From a virus: 21,945 nucleotides of DNA. Shown piece by piece: positions 16,469 through 21,569 of this stretch. The number at the start of each line of letters is the position of its first letter. Position 1 is the stretch's first letter. A program made the translations under genes and the position numbers. The stretch is from positions 1-21,945 of IMG/VR virus record IMGVR_UViG_3300035698_015452; one strand, 5' to 3'. The notes under the pieces are model-generated. The model saw only the letters and a list, made by a program, of their open reading frames with translations, was not told where the DNA came from and did no database searches.

Positions 16469-16506
16469 GTAAACAAAGGCTCTGTAAACAAAGGCTCTGT
16501 AAACCA
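16469..16506. repeat. 15-bp tandem direct repeat, 2.5 copies
   Basis: The unit GTAAACAAAGGCTCT occurs exactly at 16469-16483 and 16484-16498, and a partial third copy (GTAAACCA) follows at 16499-16506. A fixed 15-bp period in an intergenic region beside the small-terminase gene resembles iterons or a packaging (pac) binding site. Replication slippage is the simple alternative. Confidence 0.7.
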
Positions 16507-16556
16507 AGTTGCATCTCTATATTATCATAGTGACCCCATAATGTCAATAAAAACAT

Positions 16557-16586
16557 TTGACAAAGTAGTAAGTAATAGAGTATTTT
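16557..16586 (+). promoter_or_regulatory. Sigma70-like promoter, plus strand
   Basis: A perfect TTGACA (16557-16562) is followed 18 bp later by TATTTT (16581-16586), which matches TATAAT at four of six bases. Transcription would start near 16593, about 15-20 nt before the long stem-loop. If the host is Bacteroidota its own consensus differs, so use of this site is uncertain. The closest Bacteroidota-like pattern is imperfect. Confidence 0.35.
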
Positions 16587-16608
16587 GCACTTGCATATTT
16601 CTAAAGAA

Positions 16609-16692
16609 TAAAAACCTTACCTTGTGGGTTGTAATTTGGGAGAGAAATCCCAATAGAGATATGCAATCGCAACTCACAAGATAGGGTTTTTT
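16609..16692 (+). ncRNA. Candidate small RNA / strong stem-loop terminator, plus strand
   Basis: AAAAACCTTA plus CTTGTGGGTTG (about 16610-16631) pairs with CAACTCACAAG plus TAGGGTTTTT (16670-16691). This makes a helix of about 21 bp with one C-A mismatch and two G-U pairs when read as plus-strand RNA. The minus-strand RNA would have two A-C mismatches instead, so the plus strand is the better fold. A second hairpin, TTGGGA/TCCCAA, sits inside. The U-rich tail (TTTTTTATTT, 16687-16696) makes this a workable intrinsic terminator. With the promoter-like pair at 16557 it could define a stable RNA of about 100 nt. It may equally be only a terminator blocking read-through toward the small-terminase genes. 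Confidence 0.45.
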
Positions 16693-16712
16693 ATTTATCC
16701 ATAAAGAACCCT
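16683..16712 (+). other. Alternative hairpin competing with the long stem
   Basis: AGGGTTTTTTAT (16683-16694) pairs with ATAAAGAACCCT (16701-16712) around the loop TTATCC: 12 bp with one G-U pair on the plus strand. It uses the same bases as the closing part of the long stem at 16609-16692, so only one of the two folds can form at a time. Confidence 0.5.
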
Positions 16713-16782
16713 GAGCACAGCCTTACTACCAGTCACCGATGTGAGGGCAAGATTATTGTAGACTTGATGCTGATCGCCTCGT

Positions 16783-17265
16783 TTATTTTTGTGTACGTGG
16801 ATATCTTCTTTCTTTATTGTTCTTTCTCTTTGTTAGGGGGTTAGGGGGTGTTTTTTTCTCTTTCTTCTTCTTTCTTTCTTCTTGTAAGCGTGGAGAAACA
16901 AAAGAAACATTCTTCTTTAATTGTTTCCTTTTAAACTTAGTTAGGTTTTCTTTCATCTTTTTACAAACACGTTTTTTCTTATAATTCTCAAATTCTCCAA
17001 GTTCAAGCTTTTCTTTAAACATTCCAAATAAAATAACAGCTGCGTTAATCATCATATCAGCTACAACTTCTTCAGCATCTTTAATGTTTTTTATACCTTG
17101 AGGATTATTATTTTTATCTAAATATTCTTGATCGTAACTTAAGCTAAAACAAAAAAGCTGATTATTATTAAACTTAAAAGGTGTCCAAGAATACCACCAT
17201 TCTTTACCATGTTTAGTTTTTTCGATAATAATATCTTTTTTAAGAGGATCGTGAGGGATTTTCAT
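16783..17265 (-). CDS. Lysine-rich protein of unknown function
   Basis: This 160-residue protein has two parts. Residues 1-95 are mixed alpha/beta with aromatic residues (GKEWWYSWTPFKFNNNQLFC) and a helical stretch VVADMMINAAVILFGMFKEKL. Residues about 95-160 are extremely basic and low-complexity (QEERKKKKEKKTPPNPLTKR), probably a disordered nucleic-acid-binding tail. The stop codon of the small terminase subunit is 2 nt upstream of its start, so the pair are co-translated. This suggests a packaging or DNA-binding helper, though no family was recognised. The leader AAACAATAATT-ATG fits the initiation pattern of the other genes. Confidence 0.6.
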   Translation of the reverse strand: MKIPHDPLKKDIIIEKTKHGKEWWYSWTPFKFNNNQLFCFSLSYDQEYLDKNNNPQGIKNIKDAEEVVADMMINAAVILFGMFKEKLELGEFENYKKKRVCKKMKENLTKFKRKQLKKNVSFVSPRLQEERKKKKEKKTPPNPLTKRKNNKERRYPRTQK

Positions 17266-17267
17266 AA

Positions 17268-17678
17268 TTATTGTTTAATAGTATCTAAAGCGTCAATCAG
17301 TTCACCCATATTTTCATACTCAACTTTAGCGGTGATGGATTTATCAATTAATAATCCATGGAGTTTAGCTTTCCCCATAACACCAGAAATAACAGCATTA
17401 GTTTGTTTATTATCAGTTCCTAAAACGATAGCATCATTTAATTCTTTGGTTAAAGAATCTACAGTAACTTCGTGTCTTTTAGCGAGTTTAGCCTTTAGCT
17501 TATCCACAGTTACCCTTACGTTATCGTTCTTCAACAACAAACAAGCTTTTACTTTTATCGTTTCATTTTTCATGTTTTCAGCGTTATAACATTGCCGATA
17601 AGCTTCACTAGCATTACTAGTTTCAACATATTTCATCGCAAAACATTCTTGCTTTACTGTCAATTGATATTCAGCCAT
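17268..17678 (-). CDS. terS: Terminase small subunit
   Basis: This 136-residue protein has the N-terminal helix-turn-helix typical of the Terminase_2 group: LTVKQECFAMKYVETSNASE, then AYRQCYNAENMKNETIKVKA. These read like the usual L-T-x-K-Q-x-x-F-x-x-x-Y, N-A-x-x-A-Y-R start. A helical oligomerisation part (VDKLKAKLAKRHEVTVDSL) and the KAKLHGLLIDK segment follow, as in small terminases that recognise the packaging site. The protein would bind phage DNA at pac or cos and recruit the large subunit. That subunit is encoded about 11 kb downstream, beyond the whole tail module. The start is preceded by an A/T-only leader. Confidence rests on the N-terminal pattern. Confidence 0.8.
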   Translation of the reverse strand: MAEYQLTVKQECFAMKYVETSNASEAYRQCYNAENMKNETIKVKACLLLKNDNVRVTVDKLKAKLAKRHEVTVDSLTKELNDAIVLGTDNKQTNAVISGVMGKAKLHGLLIDKSITAKVEYENMGELIDALDTIKQ

Positions 17679-17708
17679 AATTTATTTATTAGATATTAAT
17701 AGTATTTT

Positions 17709-17828
17709 TTATTTTAAAGAACTATTTTCCAAATATTCAAGTATTTCAGGGGCTACAAAGGTAATCCCCATCCTTGGTGGTTGACTATTTTCCATAGCCT
17801 CCAGCATTACATCGATTATTTCTTTCAT
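17709..17828 (-). CDS. 39-residue small protein, unknown
   Basis: A frame beginning MKEIIDVMLEAMENSQPPRM and ending EYLENSSLK-TAA fills the gap between the small terminase and the next small gene. It is on the same strand, 30 nt before the small-terminase ATG and 16 nt after the preceding stop. The sequence is acidic and amphipathic with a helical first half, and its composition is protein-like. Function is unknown. Confidence 0.55.
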   Translation of the reverse strand: MKEIIDVMLEAMENSQPPRMGITFVAPEILEYLENSSLK

Positions 17829-17844
17829 GAATTTAAATTAGTTT

Positions 17845-17961
17845 TTATAGATTTGCTAATTGAATAATAGCTTCCTTATACCTCCTGGCATAATACTTCA
17901 GAAAGATATAAGTTCGCTTAGATTGTTTAATTATTATTGGTTGAGTAGAGTTATTCATCAT
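17845..17961 (-). CDS. 38-residue basic small protein, unknown
   Basis: The frame begins MMNNSTQPIIIKQSKRTYIF and ends QLANL-TAA. Its first ATG overlaps the stop of the preceding 71-residue gene in an ATGA junction, a classic sign of translational coupling. The protein is basic and aromatic (KRTYIFLKYYARRYKEA), which suggests a helix that could bind nucleic acid or a membrane surface. No family was recognised. Confidence 0.55.
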   Translation of the reverse strand: MMNNSTQPIIIKQSKRTYIFLKYYARRYKEAIIQLANL

Positions 17962-18173
17962 TCTTTATTAGTAAAATCCTCCCCAGTTGTGAGGTTGTGA
18001 GTGATATCTTTTTCCTCAAATATACTTATAAAAATATTTTTTTTGCCTTCCTTATCATATACAATAGTCTCAAATGTATAAAGACCATTAGCCCATGATA
18101 TTACTTTAGATTGAACTGATTTATTATCTTGCTCAACCACCACCACATCACCAATCTTTGCTTTAAATTTCAT
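17958..18173 (-). CDS. Small beta-barrel-like protein of unknown function
   Basis: This 71-residue protein starts MKFKAKIGDVVVVEQDNKSV and continues with SKVISWANGLYTFETIVYD. The alternating hydrophobic strands with a central turn read like a small SH3-like barrel; the C-terminal third is acidic. The start lies inside the end of the preceding gene (11-nt overlap) and its stop forms an ATGA overlap with the next, so it is embedded in a tightly coupled operon. Function is unknown. Confidence 0.7.
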   Translation of the reverse strand: MKFKAKIGDVVVVEQDNKSVQSKVISWANGLYTFETIVYDKEGKKNIFISIFEEKDITHNLTTGEDFTNKE

Positions 18174-18678
18174 AAGGATTATAGTTAAATATTATTAATA
18201 AGTCTTCTTTGTTGTTTTTGATTGTGTAATAACAAGCCTCTGAAGATGGAAGATAAGGTAACCTACCATCTCTCTGTATTGAATAATTTCTAATATCATC
18301 AAACTCATAAACTCCTTCGTCACGCCTGAGATAAATTGAAAACTTTTCCTGACCTTCGTCCTCCCAATCAGGCACAAAGAAATGATTATCAAGAATATAC
18401 ATCCTTACTCTTCCTAGGGCTTTTAGGTATTCTTGGTATTTCTTCATTTCACCTTCTTTTTCAAAACAGTTGCCTTGTGACAACCTAAATAAATCATCAT
18501 CCATAATACCATTCCATTGATCTCTCCCATCTAGCCCATCACCACTTACATACCAATAATCTTCGCCAGGCATAGGAACGTAATACCCCACCTTCTCAGG
18601 TTCTTCTTTTAGGTTATCTACTCTCTTATTAAGCTCTTTAAGATCTGTTTTGATCTGTTCTAATGTGTCTTTTGACAT
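18163..18678 (-). CDS. Phage hypothetical with tryptophan-rich GNCF-type motif
   Basis: This 171-residue protein starts with a coiled coil (residues 1-28, LEQIKTDLKELNKRVDNLKE). It continues with GEDYWYVSGDGLDGRDQWNG and the signature RLSQGNCFEKEGEMKKYQEY, in which a glycine-Asn-Cys-Phe turn leads into a helix. Many phage and prophage proteins of unknown function share this YW-x-n-GN-x-F-x-(T/K)-E-x-E layout, with a following W-x-P-x-W-E-D segment (FVPDWEDEGQEKFSIYLRRD here). I know of no assigned function for the group. It overlaps the next gene by 11 nt. A role in virion structure is not suggested by its position among early genes. Confidence 0.75.
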   Translation of the reverse strand: MSKDTLEQIKTDLKELNKRVDNLKEEPEKVGYYVPMPGEDYWYVSGDGLDGRDQWNGIMDDDLFRLSQGNCFEKEGEMKKYQEYLKALGRVRMYILDNHFFVPDWEDEGQEKFSIYLRRDEGVYEFDDIRNYSIQRDGRLPYLPSSEACYYTIKNNKEDLLIIFNYNPYEI

Positions 18679-18680
18679 AG

Positions 18681-18872
18681 TTATTTTTTTATTAATAAAA
18701 GTTTTGATTCATACCAATCAAATAATTCATCCCTCGCACGCATCCAGTTAGCGTTCCAGTCATACTTTTGGCATATAGCTTTGAATTTCTTATCCATAAG
18801 TTTATCTAATTCTTGGATAGTATAGTCTTTATATGGTTTTCTAATCTTCTTTGATAAAAAAATAGTTTTCAT
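18681..18872 (-). CDS. 63-residue basic protein, unknown
   Basis: This short, Lys- and Trp-rich protein (MKTIFLSKKIRKPYKDYTIQ; CQKYDWNANWMRARDELFDW) is probably all helical. It sits 2 nt from each of its neighbours in the same operon. The leader CTAACAAATAATT-ATG is the clearest example of the recurring non-Shine-Dalgarno initiation pattern. No domain was recognised. Confidence 0.65.
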   Translation of the reverse strand: MKTIFLSKKIRKPYKDYTIQELDKLMDKKFKAICQKYDWNANWMRARDELFDWYESKLLLIKK

Positions 18873-18874
18873 AA

Positions 18875-19486
18875 TTATTTGTTAGTTGGATTGAAAACAG
18901 TATGTTCCATAAAATAATCTTCTGCTTCTTTTAGTTTGTTTTGTTGGAGGAGGCGTAGGATTTTTGACGGAGCTTTTAACCTTAACATAATTTCTTTTTT
19001 TGAAATCATCTTACATACTAAATGATCTCCTACCTGCCAAAGGCTATTTTTATCTAGATTAATTTCCGCATTCTCAAAATTTGACTGATGATACAGTGGG
19101 GATATAAGACCACCATCATCAATACCAATATCCAACAACACATCAAGTAAAGCTTGCGTTTCTTTGTTTGGCATTCTTCTTATCGCACCTGTAATTTCTT
19201 TTTTTTCGTCATATCCTAGTTTTGTACAAAAAGCTTTCCCAAAAAAAGCTTTAGCCATCTCTCCATCACAAATGATGTCTTTGAGGTTGTAGCAATAAAA
19301 CCAACTAATCCCATAAGCACTAGGATGCAATTCTTCTCTGTAATAAGGCAATTCATGTTGATAATCTCCAACATCCCAACTATAACCATCTTGAGTTATA
19401 GCTCTATGACGATACCAAACATTTTCACTCCCCACAGCACACCCCCACCCCTTCAACGTCTTGCAAGCTTCTAATGATAAATTCAT
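18875..19486 (-). CDS. Phage hypothetical, 203 residues
   Basis: The protein begins MNLSLEACKTLKGWGCAVGS followed by ENVWYRHR, a start I associate with a group of uncharacterised phage proteins (MNLSLEACK-x-L-K-x-W-G). Tryptophan- and tyrosine-rich segments follow, then PNKETQALLDVLLDIGIDDG and a helical C terminus (KILRLLQQNKLKEAEDYF). An upstream ATG at 19513 would add nine residues (MLRHLTNNI). The ATG at 19486 is preferred because TTAACAAATAATATT before it matches the initiation leader of neighbouring genes. It is in one operon with the 63- and 171-residue genes. Function is unknown. Confidence 0.7.
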   Translation of the reverse strand: MNLSLEACKTLKGWGCAVGSENVWYRHRAITQDGYSWDVGDYQHELPYYREELHPSAYGISWFYCYNLKDIICDGEMAKAFFGKAFCTKLGYDEKKEITGAIRRMPNKETQALLDVLLDIGIDDGGLISPLYHQSNFENAEINLDKNSLWQVGDHLVCKMISKKEIMLRLKAPSKILRLLQQNKLKEAEDYFMEHTVFNPTNK

Positions 19487-19525
19487 AATATTATTTGTTA
19501 AGTGCCTCAACACGAGACTTAATAG

Positions 19526-19786
19526 TTAAGAAATACTGTCTTTAAGTAAACGTTTGAGATAAATAAAAGCTGGTTGAGCATCATATAATTCCTCTATCTC
19601 CTCTTCAATCTCAACAAGAATCGCTTCTATAAGATGTTTTTGCGATTGTTTGAAATTCTGTTTAACTAATAACATTTTAGCATCTTGAAATCTTTCTGAT
19701 AAAAGTCCATCTACTCCATTATTCATGAAACTTCCGTCGAATATATTAACACCCTCCTCCATCACTTTTTTAATTCTGTTTGTCAT
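19526..19786 (-). CDS. 86-residue helical protein, unknown
   Basis: The protein starts MTNRIKKVMEEGVNIFDGSF and is mostly helical, with an acidic heptad-like middle (LIEAILVEIEEEIEELYDAQ). It has neither signal peptide nor membrane segment. The leader CTAACAAAACAATC-ATG fits the local initiation pattern. It is the first gene after the palindrome and promoter-like -10 at 19843-19892, so it may head its own transcript. Function is unknown. Confidence 0.65.
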   Translation of the reverse strand: MTNRIKKVMEEGVNIFDGSFMNNGVDGLLSERFQDAKMLLVKQNFKQSQKHLIEAILVEIEEEIEELYDAQPAFIYLKRLLKDSIS

Positions 19787-19842
19787 GATTGTTTTGTTAG
19801 ATTACGGAAAAATATTTTATCTTCCAAATTAATTTTTTCATA

Positions 19843-19892
19843 AGTATATGAGTTAAAGTTTTAGGTATAATTTAGGTGATACATTCACCTAA
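19843..19892 (-). promoter_or_regulatory. Palindromic operator with candidate promoter
   Basis: TTAGGTGA (19872-19879) and TCACCTAA (19885-19892) form a perfect inverted repeat around TACAT, and a third half-site, TTAGGT, lies at 19861-19866. No T-run follows the stem, so it is not an intrinsic terminator. On the minus strand a TATACT -10-like hexamer (19848-19843) lies downstream, with its -35 region against the palindrome. This is the geometry of a repressor site overlapping a promoter for the 86-residue gene and those below it. Confidence 0.5.
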
Positions 19893-19896
19893 CTAA

Positions 19897-20091
19897 TTAA
19901 GAAAGTGAAGCATAAGGCTCATCAGAGCGTACTACTAGAGCCACATCATTGTGAATCTCTTTCATAAAGTTTACTTCTGTTTCTTTTTTACCGAAATCAA
20001 TCTGAGAAATACAATCTAACCCATCTGTCGAAACAAAGAAACTTAGATCTGACCCTTTTTCTGGATCTTCAAATTTTAGATAATCTTTCAT
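19897..20091 (-). CDS. 64-residue acidic protein, unknown
   Basis: This small acidic protein (MKDYLKFEDPEKGSDLSFFV, then TDGLDCISQIDFGKKETEVN) has alternating beta-type sequence and ends EPYASLS. It is the first gene after the structured GC-rich region (20121-20371), with 29 nt between the fold and its ATG. That region may therefore be its leader. Its stop is followed within 5 nt by the palindrome at 19872-19892. No family was recognised. Confidence 0.6.
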   Translation of the reverse strand: MKDYLKFEDPEKGSDLSFFVSTDGLDCISQIDFGKKETEVNFMKEIHNDVALVVRSDEPYASLS

Positions 20092-20120
20092 AAAACATTT
20101 TTTAATTATTAAAATTGGCA

Positions 20121-20371
20121 GGGATCGTAAAGGAATTTAACCTTTTCGACTTTATTCAGTCTTATTGCCACGATCCCATAATTTTACATTCAGAGCGTAG
20201 GAGGCAGAGACTTTCACACCTGCATGTATTTACCAGCATTAAACTTCGCGTGGATTGGGCAATGGAAACATGTTTTATTATTACAGGGGGAATCACCCCT
20301 TCCTCAAACCTTATGCCCGCACACGTATACTTACCTCCACAATGCGTATTAACCGCCTCTCCTACGCCCTG
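20121..20371 (-). ncRNA. Candidate structured RNA or large structured leader
   Basis: In minus-strand RNA, CAGGGCGUAGGAG (20371-20359) pairs with CUCCUACGCUCUG (20203-20191): 13 bp with one G-U, where the plus strand would have an A-C mismatch. Inside lie a GC hairpin (CCCC/GGGG, 20286-20300) and CATGT/ACATG. Downstream is a three-way junction: GGGATCGT (20177-20170) pairs with ACGATCCC (20128-20121), enclosing GACT/AGTC and AAAGG/CCTTT hairpins. GC content is about 48 % over 180 nt, against 20-27 % in flanking 60-nt blocks. A GTG-start frame covers much of it, but its codon use is GC-rich at the third position, unlike every neighbour. It could be a free RNA or a leader controlling the 64-residue gene and those below. 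It matches no RNA family I can name. Confidence 0.55.
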
Positions 20372-20403
20372 ATTGTAACTATTCACCCTTTATGGATACT
20401 TTG

Positions 20404-20619
20404 TTAAATTTTAAGCATTTGTAATTTAATAGAATTATTTGAGAGCATTTTATAAAACTCAAGCTTAGCCCTCTCACTAACATTAGAATCAAGCCAACGC
20501 TCAAGTTCTATTTGATGTTGATCTGATATAGCAATTCTTTTAGCAGTCTTAGAAACTTCAACTGATAATCTTATTCTAGCTTCCATCTTATCAAGTTCTG
20601 AAATTTTATTACAAAACAT
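20404..20619 (-). CDS. 71-residue charged helical protein, unknown
   Basis: The protein (MFCNKISELDKMEARIRLSV; SDQHQIELERWLDSNVSERA) is predominantly helical, rich in charged residues, with no recognised motif. The leader TACAAAACAATT-ATG follows the local initiation pattern. It lies between the LexA-like gene (112 nt upstream) and the structured region (33 nt downstream). Function is unknown. Confidence 0.6.
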   Translation of the reverse strand: MFCNKISELDKMEARIRLSVEVSKTAKRIAISDQHQIELERWLDSNVSERAKLEFYKMLSNNSIKLQMLKI

Positions 20620-20696
20620 AATTGTTTTGTAATAAATAATTAAATGCCTCTTAGGGCTTCGTAAATATAAAAGTTGATAGTTGATACCTGTTACAC

Positions 20697-20711
20697 AATT
20701 GAAATGCTCCT
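20697..20711 (-). repeat. 15-bp direct repeat, copy after the LexA-like gene
   Basis: The minus strand reads AGGAGCATTTCAATT, identical to 21376-21362 inside the LexA-like gene. In the frame matching the upstream copy it reads RSISI and then V-stop (GTG TAA). Confidence 0.8.
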
Positions 20712-20731
20712 CCTACTGTTATTCTTACTTT

Positions 20732-21559
20732 TTAAACTACTTTCAATTCATGCTCTGTTATTTCTTTAAATATTTTTTGATCAAAATACTTACAATTTAA
20801 TATTTTATTCTTATCCTCTTTGCTTGCATTATCTATCCAATCCTTCCAAGCATCTTTATAATTAATTACTTTTAAACCACCTTCCTTTGACAATTTTGTT
20901 AATTTAATTTCAATAGTAGGTAAAGAATTAAAAATATCATTCCATTCTTCTTTTTTCACCTTTTTATTAAAAATCATATAGTTTTGTTGGTATCCAATCC
21001 CATCAAACTCATCGCCAATGCAAAATAACATTTTTTCTGACATTCGAATTTTTTTACAGAAATAACAGAATTTACAGGAATCACAGGATTTACAGGAATC
21101 ACAGAAATAACAGAAATCACAGGAATTACAGGAATAACAGAAATTACAGGAATTACAGGAATTACAGAAATCACAGAAATAACAGAAATTACAGGAATTA
21201 CAGGAATTACAGAAATAACAGAAATTACAGGAATTACAGGAATCACAGAATTTACAGAAATCACAGGATTTACAGGAATCACAGAATTTACAGAAATCAC
21301 AGGATTTACAGGAATTACAGGAATTACAGGAATCACAGGAATCACAGGAATTACAGGAATTAATTGAAATGCTCCTATGTCCCCCTCTTCTCTTAATCTT
21401 ACCTTTCTTTTCTAGAGCCACTATCCTTTTCCAGATACCACTTATTCTTAACTTATGATGATCTGCTATCTCCTGTAGCGTTGGAGGTATATCATTATCT
21501 AGAATAAATCCTTCAATATAAGAAAGTGTTTCTTGTTGTTTTGGCGTTACCTGTTTCAT
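20732..21559 (-). CDS. LexA-type winged-helix protein with a 34-unit x-x-Cys repeat and unique C-terminal domain
   Basis: Residues 1-66 align well with the LexA DNA-binding domain: [36 protein letters not shown] and the wing [16 protein letters not shown]. Residues 67-168 are 34 uninterrupted triplets ending in Cys ([24 protein letters not shown]), encoded by a 9-bp tandem repeat. Residues 169-275 are an ordinary, mixed-composition domain ([55 protein letters not shown]). Its last segment is a kind of ending I associate with other phage repeat proteins. No S24 peptidase follows, so it is not a self-cleaving LexA. The Cys spacing could hold metal, form disulphides or mediate assembly. Regulation of early or late genes is plausible from the winged helix. 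Neighbours are small genes of unknown role. Confidence 0.8.
   Translation of the reverse strand: MKQVTPKQQETLSYIEGFILDNDIPPTLQEIADHHKLRISGIWKRIVALEKKGKIKRRGGHRSISINSCNSCDSCDSCNSCNSCKSCDFCKFCDSCKSCDFCKFCDSCNSCNFCYFCNSCNSCNFCYFCDFCNSCNSCNFCYSCNSCDFCYFCDSCKSCDSCKFCYFCKKIRMSEKMLFCIGDEFDGIGYQQNYMIFNKKVKKEEWNDIFNSLPTIEIKLTKLSKEGGLKVINYKDAWKDWIDNASKEDKNKILNCKYFDQKIFKEITEHELKVV
21056..21361 (-). repeat. 9-bp tandem repeat array, 34 units, coding
   Basis: On the plus strand the unit is ACAG[G/A] followed by AATT, AATC, AATA or ATTT; the array of 34 units covers 306 bp inside the LexA-like gene. Variation is almost confined to three positions, so every unit encodes [N/D/K/Y]-[S/F]-C. Because the period is a multiple of three, the other frames are open as well, which produces spurious long frames on this stretch. 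There are no spacers, so it is not a CRISPR array. Confidence 0.95.
21362..21376 (-). repeat. 15-bp direct repeat, copy at the wing end of the LexA-like domain
   Basis: The minus strand reads AGGAGCATTTCAATT, encoding R-S-I-S-I at the end of the winged helix, immediately before the Cys array. The identical second copy is at 20697-20711, 665 bp away, just past the gene's stop codon. Confidence 0.8.
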
Positions 21560-21569
21560 TTATTCTTTA

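Larger units (their letters stand above)
16311..16782. other. Gene-free control region between small terminase and tail operons
   Basis: No convincing protein gene lies in this stretch. The one longish plus-strand frame (16463-16684) runs through repeats and the stem-loop and looks like noise. The region holds AT-rich sequence next to dyad C, a 15-bp tandem repeat, a plus-strand promoter-like pair, a long stem-loop and a second hairpin. From about 16700 to 16782 the sequence is more GC-balanced (CTGAGCACAGCC, ACCAGTCACCGATGTGAGGG) without a clear fold beyond TCAC/GTGA. Being next to the small terminase, it could contain the packaging recognition site, but nothing in the sequence proves that. 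Confidence 0.6.

Noticed and set aside
16463-16684. Plus-strand frame of 73 codons in the control region
   Set aside because: It begins in the 15-bp tandem repeat (giving KGSVNKGSVN) and ends inside the long stem-loop, so its codons are explained by those elements. Composition is not protein-like.
20121-20177. tRNA or tmRNA-like fold
   Set aside because: An 8-bp acceptor-like stem and a 5-bp stem with a 7-nt loop are present. However, the middle stem has only 4 bp with a 6-nt loop, there is no D-arm, and the 3' end reads TGCCA instead of a discriminator plus CCA.
20115-20386. Overlapping frames on both strands of the GC-rich island
   Set aside because: Both cover the long-range helix, have GC-rich third positions unlike all neighbouring genes and give no recognisable protein. 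A structured RNA explains the region better, though the minus-strand GTG-start frame is not fully excluded.
20974-21345. Long frame reading [13 protein letters not shown] on the same strand as the LexA-like gene
   Set aside because: It is only the shifted frame of the 9-bp repeat array; the period is a multiple of three, so all frames stay open.
21056-21361. CRISPR array
   Set aside because: The units are 9 bp and directly contiguous with no spacers, and they lie in frame inside a gene.
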